Positions 24,232 through 35,000 of a stretch of DNA of 64,000 nt are shown here, piece after piece. How positions within the stretch are numbered: the stretch's first letter is position 1; every line of letters starts with the position of its first letter. A program made the translations under genes and the position numbers. The stretch lies in the NCBI GenBank assembly GCA_973895155.1, contig OZ316894.1, positions 21,638,001 to 21,702,000 of the forward strand, given 5' to 3'. Source of the DNA: Marsupella aquatica. Its lineage: Eukaryota; Marchantiophyta. The notes beneath the pieces are model-generated. The model was not told the DNA's origin. It saw only the letters and a program-made list of their open reading frames with translations, and ran no database searches.

Positions 24232-24712
24232 TTATTATTAACCTGTCCCCTAAACTATCCGATATTACTAAGGTGCCCCCCAAACAAAATTAATCATCAA
24301 CCCGCCCCCCATTTTTGCATTTGGGTCAGTATTAACTAATATATGGGTTCCCATTGCCACATGGCTATTAGCTAGCCTTAACCCGCCGCCGATCCCCCTT
24401 TCCCTTTTTCCCGTAGGTTTTCCTGAGTAAAATTGAGGCCAGAAAGTGTTGGGTTTTGTGAGGGAGTGTGGAGCCGAAAACAACATATTTTTCCCCTCCC
24501 AGACCCATGACTGTGCCCTGCAATGAAGAGGGGGCTGAGGGGGGTGACGGCGGGTTAAGGTTAGCCAACAGTGAGTTGCCACATGGCAATGGGAACCCAT
24601 TGTACATGAGTTAATATTGACCCATGCTAATACAAAATGGGGGGCTGGTTGATAATTAATTTTGCTTGGGGGGCACTTAGTAATATGTGATAGTTTGGGG
24701 GATGCGTTAATA
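24232..24712. mobile_element. Foldback element with about 170-bp inverted arms
   Basis: The left arm (about 24232-24405) and the right arm (about 24545-24712) are reverse complements for most of their length: CCCCTAAACTAT, TATTACTAAGG, GCCCCCCA, AAAATTAAT, TGGGTTCCCATTGCCA and TTAACCCGCCG all recur inverted. The loop of about 130 bp is pyrimidine-rich, then GGGGGCTGAGG. No transposase is present, so it is non-autonomous, MITE-like. A transcript across it would form a long imperfect hairpin. The exact ends in the flanking TTATTATTAAC/GTTAATAATTATT are not settled. Confidence 0.85.
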
Positions 24713-24719
24713 ATTATTG

Positions 24720-26265
24720 TGTTGTCTGTCCCTGAAGATGAACAGAGACCTATAGTCTATAGAGGAAGCACTAACCTACTGCATAGTGACAGCTGGCAAC
24801 AAAGCAATTGGGCCATTGGGGTCCTTTCCGGACAAAAGAATATGACTTTAATGCAAATTTGGCAGGTATTGCTTTTTGGAAGTTGAGCTATTTAGAAAAC
24901 CTCCCCAAGAAATGTTGCATGGTAGGGTGTCCCACCATTATAGTATTGTCTCTTTAGAGCAGCCTACTTTTAAAGGTTTGTTCTTTTTAGTCCCCACATG
25001 TAGTATAATTTAGTCAGGGTGGCAATGGTCACCTTCTGTGAAAGAGAAGACGCTGAGAAGATTCCTTACCTCCCTTTCTTATATTTTTTACTTACCATTA
25101 GATTTCCCTAGATTTGAGGATAACTGTCAGAATCTGGCTAATGGCGTCAATGGTAGGTGAGAATTTGACTAATGGAAGTATTAAGAAAGCCCTAGCAAAT
25201 TTTGGGCAAAGTGGGCACGACTTTTCCAACTAGGTGGAATCTACTGTAGCTAGGTTTAGCCACTAAAAAACCCTCAGCTCTAGAGCCCTCTTCCTTAGTT
25301 AGGGCAGATTGATAATAGAAATTGATAGCCTAGTTACTAAGGTGCTGTGTTTAGCTAGCATGACAAACCGTGCTTGTGAGGAAGCGTTCCTCCATGCTTG
25401 GTGCCAACGGTTTCTCAGTGACAAAAAATGGCTACATTTCACCTCTCTAAAATGCCTTCACCACTTAGGCCAAAATTAGCTCTAGTTTTTGTCTTCCATA
25501 AGCCAGCTCCCACCTAGCCTAGCCAGAGACCCCATTAGCCAAATCTAATGGTGCCCTTAATTCTAGGGAGATCTGGCAGTCAGAAATTAATCTGGGAAGA
25601 TTTGATAAGGAATATGCTAGCATCTTCTCCTTCACTCAAGGTGACGTTTTGCCACCCTGGTGGGAGAAAACCAAAACCTTTAAATTGGCGATTGCTTTCC
25701 TTCATCCCATCTCCATTTTCTTCCTTGCCCATACTTTGGAGCCTGTTCCTTGTTACATAGAGCATTCTCAGCAGTTGCACTATATCCACAACATGAATTT
25801 GGTGAGTTTGACCATGCTTTGAAGGTTAATGAAATGATAAAAAAACCATGATGCCTGGACCGCATCATTTTAATAATCATATCATACATATCATAACATC
25901 CTCCTTTCTATGTACATATATTCTGCAGGGGCCCTAGAGACTACATGTTTCTTTCTAGAAGCCTAGGCCTCAATTCTAGCTTCCCTTGGTGCTTTAACTA
26001 TAAGATGCATTGTATATATCTTACATGATATCTTACTTATAAAGGGGGTGGGGGAGGCTAGCTAGTCAGAGTCTAGGCCAAGAGTCTAGGCTTTTCGAGT
26101 GAAGTCTAGGCTTTTCGCATGAAGCCTCTAGACATTGACTCTAGAGCCCCACCAAAGTATATGTGCTGCATGTAAAGAAAATGTCCATAGACATGATGAC
26201 ATACCATATGTGACATGGATGGATGAATGGATGAATGTTCTCTTATCATATCTACTGAAGTTCAA
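24720..26265. other. Gene-free spacer
   Basis: No coding exon is supported. A block at about 25550-25690 (TCTGGCAGTCAG, CATCTTCTCCTTCACTCAAGG) is a diverged relative of 43120-43220, pointing to shared dispersed-repeat ancestry. Copies of the TCTAGA-type motif lie at 25951-25982 and 26089-26146. Confidence 0.5.
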
Positions 26266-26267
26266 AG

Positions 26268-26700
26268 AACGGGTAGTTTAGGGGCTAGTAAGATATATTA
26301 AGGTGGGGTCCTAGAGTCACTCTCTAGAGGCTTCACTCTAGTGTAGGTGATGGTAACTTGATCCAGTTTGAGTAGACCTTAAAAATTAAAACTATGGTGC
26401 TTCTTGTGGGTTTAGGGGATAGGAAAATACATTAAGGTGGGGTACTAGATAGTTTAGGGCTAGTAAGATATATTAAGGTGGGGTCCTAGAGTCACAGTCT
26501 AGAGGCTTCACTCTAGAAGCCTAGACCTGGATTCTGGTGATGGTAGCTTGTTCCAGTTTGAGTAGACCTTAAAAATTAAAACCATGGTGCTTCTTGTGAG
26601 TCTAGGGGCTAGTAAGATATATCAAGGTGGGGTCCTAGAGTCAATGTCTAATATCTTCACTCTAGAAGCCTAGACCTCAATTGCATTTTGGTGAGCTTGC
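26268..26700. repeat. Degenerate tandem repeat, about 150-175-bp unit
   Basis: GGGCTAGTAAGATATAT with AAGGTGGGGTCCTAGAGTC recurs near 26283, 26458 and 26607. Each copy carries the CTTCACTCTAG motif and then GATGGTARCTTG, CAGTTTGAGTAGACC and ATGGTGCTTCTTGTG. The end portion reappears at 27665-27700 and 27825-27895. Confidence 0.85.
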
Positions 26701-26820
26701 TCTAGTTGGCTGACCTTTCAGTTCATCTTTGTGGTGGGGGATCGAAAATACCTCCAAATCTTTCTCCTGTGCATACAATTTCCGCACATACTATTTTGCG
26801 CATATGATTCTGCAAAATAC

Positions 26821-27200
26821 AGTGTCCAATACTAAGGAGAGGACATTTGCAACAGGTAAGCTTTTGTGACCAAACCTCTTTTGTGTCCAAACCTCTTTGG
26901 TCAGGGGCCTCTTTTGTGACCAAACTTCTTTACAGTGTCCAATACTAAGGAGAGGGCATTTGCAATGGCTAAGCTTTTGTGACCAAACCTCTTTTGTGAC
27001 CAAACCTCTTTGGTCAGGGCCTTCTTTTGTGACCAAACTTCTTTACAGTGTCCAATACTAAGGAGAGGGCATTTGCAACGGCTAAGCTTTTGTGACCAAA
27101 CCTCTTTTGTGTCCAAACCTCTTTGGTCACGGGCCTCTTTTGTCACCAAACTTCTTTACAGTGTCCAATACTAAGGAGAGGGCATTTGCAACAGTTAGCG
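26821..27200. repeat. 113-bp tandem array, 3.3 copies
   Basis: AGTGTCCAATACTAAGGAGA starts at 26821, 26934, 27047 and 27160, an exact 113-bp period. Each unit contains two or three TTTTGTGACCAAAC sub-repeats. Detached fragments of the same text lie at 27541-27595 and 27710-27790. Both strands stay open in some frames because of the repeat, which explains several overlapping - strand frames here. Confidence 0.95.
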
Positions 27201-27593
27201 GCTGTCTTGCATGTGCAAGAGTCCTGAAAAATACAACCCTTAGCAGCCCACAGATGTTGGGAAAGAGTGTGGACCCAGGATCTAAACACAATCAAGAACA
27301 CCTTATGTGTGAAGTGCTTATTGAGTCTGGGATCTACTGTCATTTTGTGTTGGATCTACTGCCATTCTGTTTTATTCAAAGTTCAAAGTTCAGGACCTCA
27401 AGGGCCGGAAAATTTCTGGCCCTTGCCCTTGCATATCCTCCAAAGACGCCATCAGGGCTGTCGGCTTGTCGCTTCGTTTAGAGATGCCACGGGTTCATTT
27501 GGGGGCCAAAAATCAAAGGACCTTGCATGCAAGACAGCCCTAAGCTTTTGTGACCAAACCTCTTTTGTGTCCAAACTTCTTTGGTCAGGGGCT

Positions 27594-27835
27594 CTAGTTA
27601 TTTTGGTGATGCTCTAGTTATTTTGGGTTATTTTGGTGATGCTCTAGTTATTTTGGGTTATTTTGGTGATGGTAGCGTGCTTCAGTTTGAGTAGGCCTTA
27701 AAAGTTAAGCTTTTGTGACCAAACCTCTTTTGTGACCAACCTCTTTGGTCACGGGCCTCTTTTGTGACCAAACTTGTTTGGTCAGGGACTCTAGTTATTT
27801 TGGTGATGCTCCTCCAGTTATTTTGGTGATGGTAG
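27594..27835. repeat. Short tandem repeat of CTCTAGTTATTTTGG units
   Basis: GCTCTAGTTATTTTGG and GGTTATTTTGGTGAT alternate about three times at 27594-27672 and again at 27788-27830, between fragments of the 113-bp and 175-bp repeats. Confidence 0.8.
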
Positions 27836-27839
27836 CTTG

Positions 27840-28017
27840 CTTCGGTTTTGAGTAGGCCTTAAAAAATGAAAACGATGGTGCTTCTTGTGGGTTGCCCGTG
27901 GGGGAATCGGAAGTTTCTAGTGCTGCTGGCGAAGCGCATTGGAGCAGCCTGGTCAGCTGCATGGGCTCGTTATCGATGTGATGCGAGAGAGAGATTGTGC
28001 AGCTATGAGTGTGACGC

Positions 28018-28050
<33 letters not shown>

Positions 28051-29096
28051 GGGATCAAAAAGCGTTTACTGTACCTGCGTCGTCACTCGTCAGGGTTTCG
28101 TTATGGTTCTTTCTCCGACCTTCTCGGACAAAGTCTTCTCGCTGTACAATGCGCATCACACAACCTACAACACGTACCTACGGGATTTGCAAATTTTGTA
28201 AGAAAGCAGAAGATGTAACGCTGAAGAAATGGTGATTGAATTTGTGACTTGGCGTGTTTTCCTTATCTTTGGGCCCTGCTTTTTGAATGAACGTCGTCTG
28301 TCTCCTGCGATCTACGGTGGATTGCAATGTGTGGAAATGAACTGAGATGCATGACTGCAGTTGGTTATATAATCTTTGGTGTCTGCTTTTGAATGAACGT
28401 CTGCCACCTGATCTACGGTGGAACATCAGCGTCATCATTGCTCTCCTTATCTACTCTCAGTATATCTCGCCGAAGACATCATTCGCTGCTGGTGCTTTAC
28501 TGCTGATGGCTCTTACACGCGGCGTTCCTGCCACCCCTTGCCAGTTTTCTCGCTCTTTCTTTCCTGCGCGCTGAAACCTTTTCTTTACTTTTATATATCC
28601 CCGTCTCCCGTCATTCTTTGCCGGTTGTTCGCGTGTGCGTGCGTGCGTCCGTGCCTTGCTTGCCTGCCTGCCTCCCTGCGCCTGAGGTTAAATTTTTTTC
28701 GTAGTAATTCAGTAGCCTTTCGAGTTTGTTTGGCTCTTTCTCGTCCCTACTCGTGCTCGTGTTCTTGCCTTTTTGTGCTCCTTCTTACAGTTCGAAGTCC
28801 TGGAGGTCGAGTACCGCCAGAGTTTTGAATTCGGAACGCTTTGGTGGAATTCTGGTTCGAGTTCCGGACCGATAGACGACGACTGCGCTTGTCCTCTGTG
28901 ACTTCTTGTGATCGACATTATAAAGACGCATGTAAAAGCAGGTGGCAATTACGTCCCTGAGGTCGATTTGAATTCTGGCTCTTCGGGTCGATGCTGTAAC
29001 GATCTGCACTGTTGCTCGATTTGTCTTTGTGTCGTAGTGGAAGTACCGCGCTGCAACGCTTATCAGCGCGGGACGTCGAAAGGGGATAAATGCAAC
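27840..29096 (+). promoter_or_regulatory. Promoter and 5' leader region of paladin (inferred)
   Basis: The spacer repeats stop near 27900 and composition becomes more mixed up to the paladin ATG. A (GA)13 run lies at 28018-28044, about 1.05 kb before the start codon; GA repeats are common near plant promoters. Pyrimidine-rich text at 28560-28800 fits a 5' UTR. No transcription start or 5' UTR intron can be fixed. Confidence 0.4.
28018..28044. repeat. (GA)n microsatellite, 27 bp
   Basis: An uninterrupted GA run in the region upstream of paladin. Confidence 0.97.
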
Positions 29097-32000
29097 ATGG
29101 CGTTGTCGAGGGAACCGGAGAATGTAATTATCGCACGCGGTGGTTCAGTCCTTGGGAAGAAGACTATTTTGAAAAGTGATCATTTTCCAGGATGTCAAAA
29201 TAAGCGCCTCCTACCGCATGTCGATGGAGCCCCTAACTACCGTCAGGTACTGTGTAACATCTAATGAGGACTCTTCCGAATTTCAATTCTTCCTCGTGAC
29301 ACGGATGCCAAGCTTAGTAGGTCGGGGACTTGTCACTGTCTTGCTGAGGCCAAGTTATTTCACCGTGCTCGTCCGTTACGAGCTAGCTCGCTTTGCGTTT
29401 GCCGGAGCATGGAGGAGTAATGTTGTTTTTCTTTGGGATGGAGGATTTGTAATGCACGACTGTCAAGTTTTGTACAAATAATGCTGTCATCCTTCTTTAA
29501 TCTTACAACTTGTCTCAAATTCTGTGACACAAATCTATATGACAAGTGCTGTATCTCTCCCGGATACCAATAATAATAAGACAAACAGACAAGATTTGGA
29601 TGAAGGGCACGTTTCTGAAATACGTCATGGATGATGCCGTCATGTCTCCTTTTATCTGTCAAGTTCAATGAAGGTTACTCTTAGCACTTTCACTGGAGGC
29701 CTCCAAGACCAATCTGCATGTTTTGCTTGGCTATAACAGTACTGAAGCGCCAAGAAACGTTCCTTGCGAGCAAGAAAACACTTTACCTATGCTCTTCAAT
29801 GGGACTGAGATTGTATGGAAAGTTGCTCCTCCTGTTTTTAAGATTTGGAAAATGATCTCTCTTGCCAGCGGAAATTTGAATAACTTACCTTCGCAGTGGA
29901 CTGTCCTTTGTGTTCGCGTCAATGGTTGACGTTCTCTTTCGAAAGGACCACATTGGTGGAGATGTTCCGAAATAGGTTCCTGAAATTGCCATTTACGACC
30001 ACCGTTCGCATGTATCGGGGACCGAAATCGCGTCAATGTGGAAACATTTGCCGATTACGTGAAGCTTTCCATCCGCTCTGGGTCGTTCTTTTGCTAGAAA
30101 GGCATTTTCACTAAGGCTTGTCACGAGTCCGGTTTTGCCCGTAAACTAACGACGCTTGGGTTTGATTTTGTCGAATTGTTTGAAAGGTCGGATCGCTGCC
30201 AGTCTTTGGAGTAGCCATACCTACTGTGGATGGCATTCGACAGGTTTTGGAGCTTGTGGGATCCAGCAAAAGCGGGGACCAGCGCGTCCTCTGGCATAAT
30301 CTACGCGAGGAACCGGTACGTATGCTCTAGTTAGAAATTCGTTTCAATCTAGAAATTACCGACCGTCTGTTGATTTCCACCAATCATCGCAGGGATGGCT
30401 TTGAGCCTTACATTGAAATCGTAATGGGTGGATTGGCGTACAAGCAAGGAACTTTGATACTTGATTCATCAACGAACTCTTTCAGAATAAGGAGTATTGG
30501 GTCTGTTGTGCTCAAGGCTATCAATAGGTTCTCCGATGTTCTCCCGGGATCAGTGTTTTGCTTGCAATATGAATCGATTGGCCACTTTGACACTATTTTC
30601 TTTCCTCAGGTGCTCTACATCAATGGACGGCCATTCGTTTTGCGTGAAATTGAGCGCCCATTTACCAACTTGGAATACACGGTAAGGTCTCGTTCCTATG
30701 TACCTTTTTGTGCAAAAAGCGTCTGAGGCTCCACTGTATAATTGCTCAGATTCAAAGAACCAGGGACTTGGGATTCTTGAGTGTACAAAGTGCTCTCAAT
30801 TACAGAGCATGTAGAGTCTTCGATTATCCAGTATTGGCTTTAGTAAGAGGTCTTGTAGCTAAGGGCACTGGACAGAATGATGTTACAGGCCGATTACGTC
30901 TACGAGGGTTTGCGGCGTGGCTAGAGTAATCCTGAGGGATGATTTGAGCGTGCCATGTTCTTTCCTGGAAACCGGCATTGGACGCCGTTTCACAGTAATT
31001 TTACTATCTTGTATACACTAGATGGTAATGACTTTGGTCGTCGTGGGCCGTCAGATTGCTCCAGGTCTCTATGAGACTTTTGCTTGTGAACATATGCTGA
31101 GTTTGTGTGCACATCTCGGACAGGGGATCTTTGGTGTGAGAAGGCATGGATGTCTCATACATCGTTACCTTTTTGTCCGCTGAGAATCTTTAAAAAGCCA
31201 ACCTAGTGCAGAGTGAGGTCGCTAATCGTGTCACGCATCCAATACTGTCCATGGATGCCGCCCTTCTTAGTGAAGTCAAGCAGGGTAGGAAATGGAAATG
31301 ATAAACCCATAACCAAGTGCTGTAACATGGATGCAATGCCGTGATGCATAATAGTGTTTGCCACCTGCAAGTCCAAAATTGACCACCATGGGTACAAGTG
31401 TTGCTACCCTCAATTACTTCTCGTCACATCTTCGTTATTTTTCTAATTCGGGAAAATTCTGTTTGAGGGTTTTGCCTCACGCGGAATTTGCGACATTACC
31501 TCAGACAACCTACTCTCATGTTCAAAGTTCCCTCCCATTCGAGTCAAACTTGGCACATGTGATACTTCGAGAAGCTTAGTTCGATAAATATAACTGCTTT
31601 TCCTGCTTCTTCGTTGGCAACTGCAGGCACATTGTGCCATTGGTTTGCATGTGCAGGCCAGGGCCTCAAATCCAGAGTGCTGTGTCCAGAAGAGCAAAGC
31701 AGCTAGCAAGAAGCTTTCTGTGTTCGAGTATATGAGCTCTCCACTGGACGTCTATCGAGGTGTGACTGGGCTTTGGAGCAATGAAAACCCTTTTTGCCTA
31801 CTTCAGTAGCTAAATGCCTGTAGTGAGTAATTGCAAACATAGTAAGAGCCTCTTGTCATCCTGTCTTTCCATGACAGATGATGGAGCGTTAGGCGTTCTA
31901 GCAGTGTCTGTAACTCGGCTGGGCAGTCATAACCCCTGTCGTCTTGCCGAGGCATGCAAGATCTATAGAACATAGTACACGACGATAACCATAAATCTTT

Positions 32001-35000
32001 ACAGAGCACTGAAAACTCAAGCGTTAAAGAAAAAATGGCAGGATTGCACCTGAGCATGAATTGGAAAAGCATGAGTTAGTCGGACGTTTGGTCAGATTTT
32101 TCAAATTTTCTCGTCGTGTACTGTGCTTCTTCCAAAATACTGTCCGAACGGCCGTAGGCAATGACATTCGAGTGAAAGTGTTGACACCCTTTTGACGACC
32201 CCTTCTCTGTGACTTGCTGGGTAATGAATAAGTTCCGACCGTTGTTTCTATTTCTAGATCTCCTGTTAAGTTAAAGTGCGATACGGATATGTTATGGTAC
32301 TGCTCGAGCGGTACGGTCGAGAGGCTGGAAGTTTTTTCTTACGAGCACGGCTCATTTGGTTCCAAGAGCCATAGAAGCATGTGACATGTGGTGTTGAAAC
32401 TGAGGCGAAGCATTTCTTGGAATTGAACGATGTGCTGCAATAGCTGATCTGGGCTTGGCTTTCCTCCCTGGTTGCAGGGTATAAATAGAGCAAGGGTAGA
32501 AGAGATGGAAGCTCGACTGAAAGAGGATGTTCTGCGAGAATCTGTTCGGTGAGAATATCCTACCCGACCACGAACTTAACCGTCAGCTTCCAGCATGATT
32601 TTATGAATACCTGAACTGCGTCATTTCAAAAGGTTTACTAGCATGGATCTGATAATTCATGGCCCTCATGCTTGACTTCGACAATCGTTATGTTGCCGAT
32701 CTTTTGCAGCTATCACAGTAAGGTGATGGTCAGTGATGAACTTCCTGACGGTCAGATGGTTGATCAGTGGGAACCGATTGGTGAAGACTCGGTACAGACA
32801 CCTCTAGAGGCAAGTTCCAGCCATCAAAGCCCCGTCCTGCACTCTGCTTTCAGTGCAGGTACTTCAAGATTCCGTCATCTGTTAGGAGACGATGACTCTC
32901 TGCATTATCTGATGTCTGCCAGTGGCCTTGTCGCAGGTCTACGAGATGCTACACGCTGAAGGTTATCCTGTGGACTATGAACGAGTGCCCATCACCGATG
33001 AGAAGTCACCAAAGGAACGCGATTTTGACCTTCTGGTGAGGCATCCCCTCCAGAAATATCTAGACATTTGAAATAATCTGGTGTGTCAGGGTATCTCTTT
33101 GAAAAGCAGGCAGACAATTAATCGCCGTAACTCGTTCAGGTCCAACGTGTTTCACAAGCAGAGAGAGGCACGGCATTGGTGTTCAATTGCCAAATGGGAA
33201 GAGGTCGAACGACAACTGGCATGGTTATCGCCACTCTCATTCATCTTCGCAGGATGGGATCCACAGGTAACAAGCTTGAATTTTAGGTGGACCAGTTTAA
33301 GGAAAGCTATGGCTCCATTCTTTGATGGTAGCTTGCAAGTTGTGCAGGTGAAGACATTGGCATTTTTGTGCAGGTATACCAAGAACAAGTTCCACTGGAT
33401 TGGTTCATGGACTTGCAGAGGAGGTTGTGGATGAAGTTCCAGACTCAGAGGAAGCATGCAGGAGAGGAGAGTACACAGTAATTCGAAGTCTAGTTCGCGT
33501 TTTAGAGGTAAATAACAACCAGCGCAAGCACAAAATATTACTATTGATAGTTTGATGCAGTAGTTTGTTTTCTATTTTGCTACAACACCCATCTGAAGCC
33601 ATTCGTGCTGGGAGAAGAAGTTAGGTATGCCGCAAGGTTCTTTCCCAAGTCCTTTCCTATGCAACGTAGCCATATATCATCTAGAAGGGTAGCATCAGGT
33701 GCCCTTGGAAAAGTAGGCAACAAGATGCCCGTAAGCAAAAGAATTAAATTTCTAATGTTCGAAAAGCAAAACAGACTAGAGAATCAGAAAACATTCGTGA
33801 GCCAGCAAGCGTTTCAGACACTGCCCCAGCAAGTTTTTCAAAGTTCTTTTTTGTCGGGATTCCAGTACTCACTGCAAAGCACTTTGCCCAGCATAAATAA
33901 AATTTATGCATTATTTTTGCTGTAATGCATTTTGGGAGAATTACTTTCTCATCCGAGGCCATGCATGTAGGCTTGGCCACAGACGGGTTTGCATGATGGG
34001 AATTATGCTGGAGACATAAGTCTGTCGACCCCATTGGGACCCGACTTTAAAATTCAACCTTTTCATTACCATGGGTAATAGATTACCAACCTGGTGTCCT
34101 GCATACCTGCATGATGGGAATCATGCAGGAGACATAAGTCTGTCGACCCCATTGGGACTTGACTTTAGAGTTCAACCTTTTCATTACCTTGGGTAATAGC
34201 TTACCAACCTGGTGTCCTGCATACCCTGATATTGGCTAAAGTGAACGCAATGATTGCGTCTTGATAACAATATTTTATGTTTGAGGTGACTTGCTGATTG
34301 TCACTCGTTTCTACTAACAGTTATAACTAAATCCTGAGGAGGTCTTTGTGTTTGAATTTAACGCAGGGTGGTGCAGAGAGTAAGCGGGAGGTTGACAAGG
34401 TGATAGACAAATGCTCTGCCATGCAGGTATGGTTCTACTATAGACGTCATTTATCCAAATTGAATTTTGAATGTCTGCCCGGATTTGGATTATCTCCTTT
34501 GAGGCTGAGAGGATATTATTTGGTTGGACACATGTAGATAAACCTGTAATACTGGTCGTGGGAGCATAAGTACATCTACTGCCAGAGGCTCCTTAGAACG
34601 TGTGGTGCGAGTTCAGTTTTAACGTCTCAATCTTTAGGAGTTAGCTACCATCAACATGTCTTATAAGGGACAGTTGTGCTCTTTGTAGGCCTGTGTGATA
34701 CAAGCTTGCTAATTACGTTGCAACGGTCATGTCCTCAGAATTTAAGAGAAGCCATTGCGGGTTATCGAAATAGCATTCAGAGACAAGCAGATGAGAAGAA
34801 GCGTGAGGCAGCTCTCTCTTATTTTGTTGAATATCTGGAGAGATACTATTTCCTCATCTGCTTTGCTGTATACATACATACAGACCAGATTGCTTTGTTA
34901 CCAAATCGTAATCCAGGACAAGGGAGCTTTCAGCAGTGGATGAGGGCACGCCCTGAGCTATACAGCATACTGCGCAGGTTAGCCTTTTCTTCAGCATCGT

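Noticed and set aside
26723-27343. Chain of - strand frames with repeated TKEVWSQK peptides
   Set aside because: They are translations of the 113-bp tandem array kept open by its period, not a repeat protein gene.
30370-30609. Open frame joined to paladin exon 3, suggesting a longer exon
   Set aside because: It lies in the intron between exons 2 and 3. The conserved protein passes directly from REEP to VLYING, with a good acceptor at 30608-30609.
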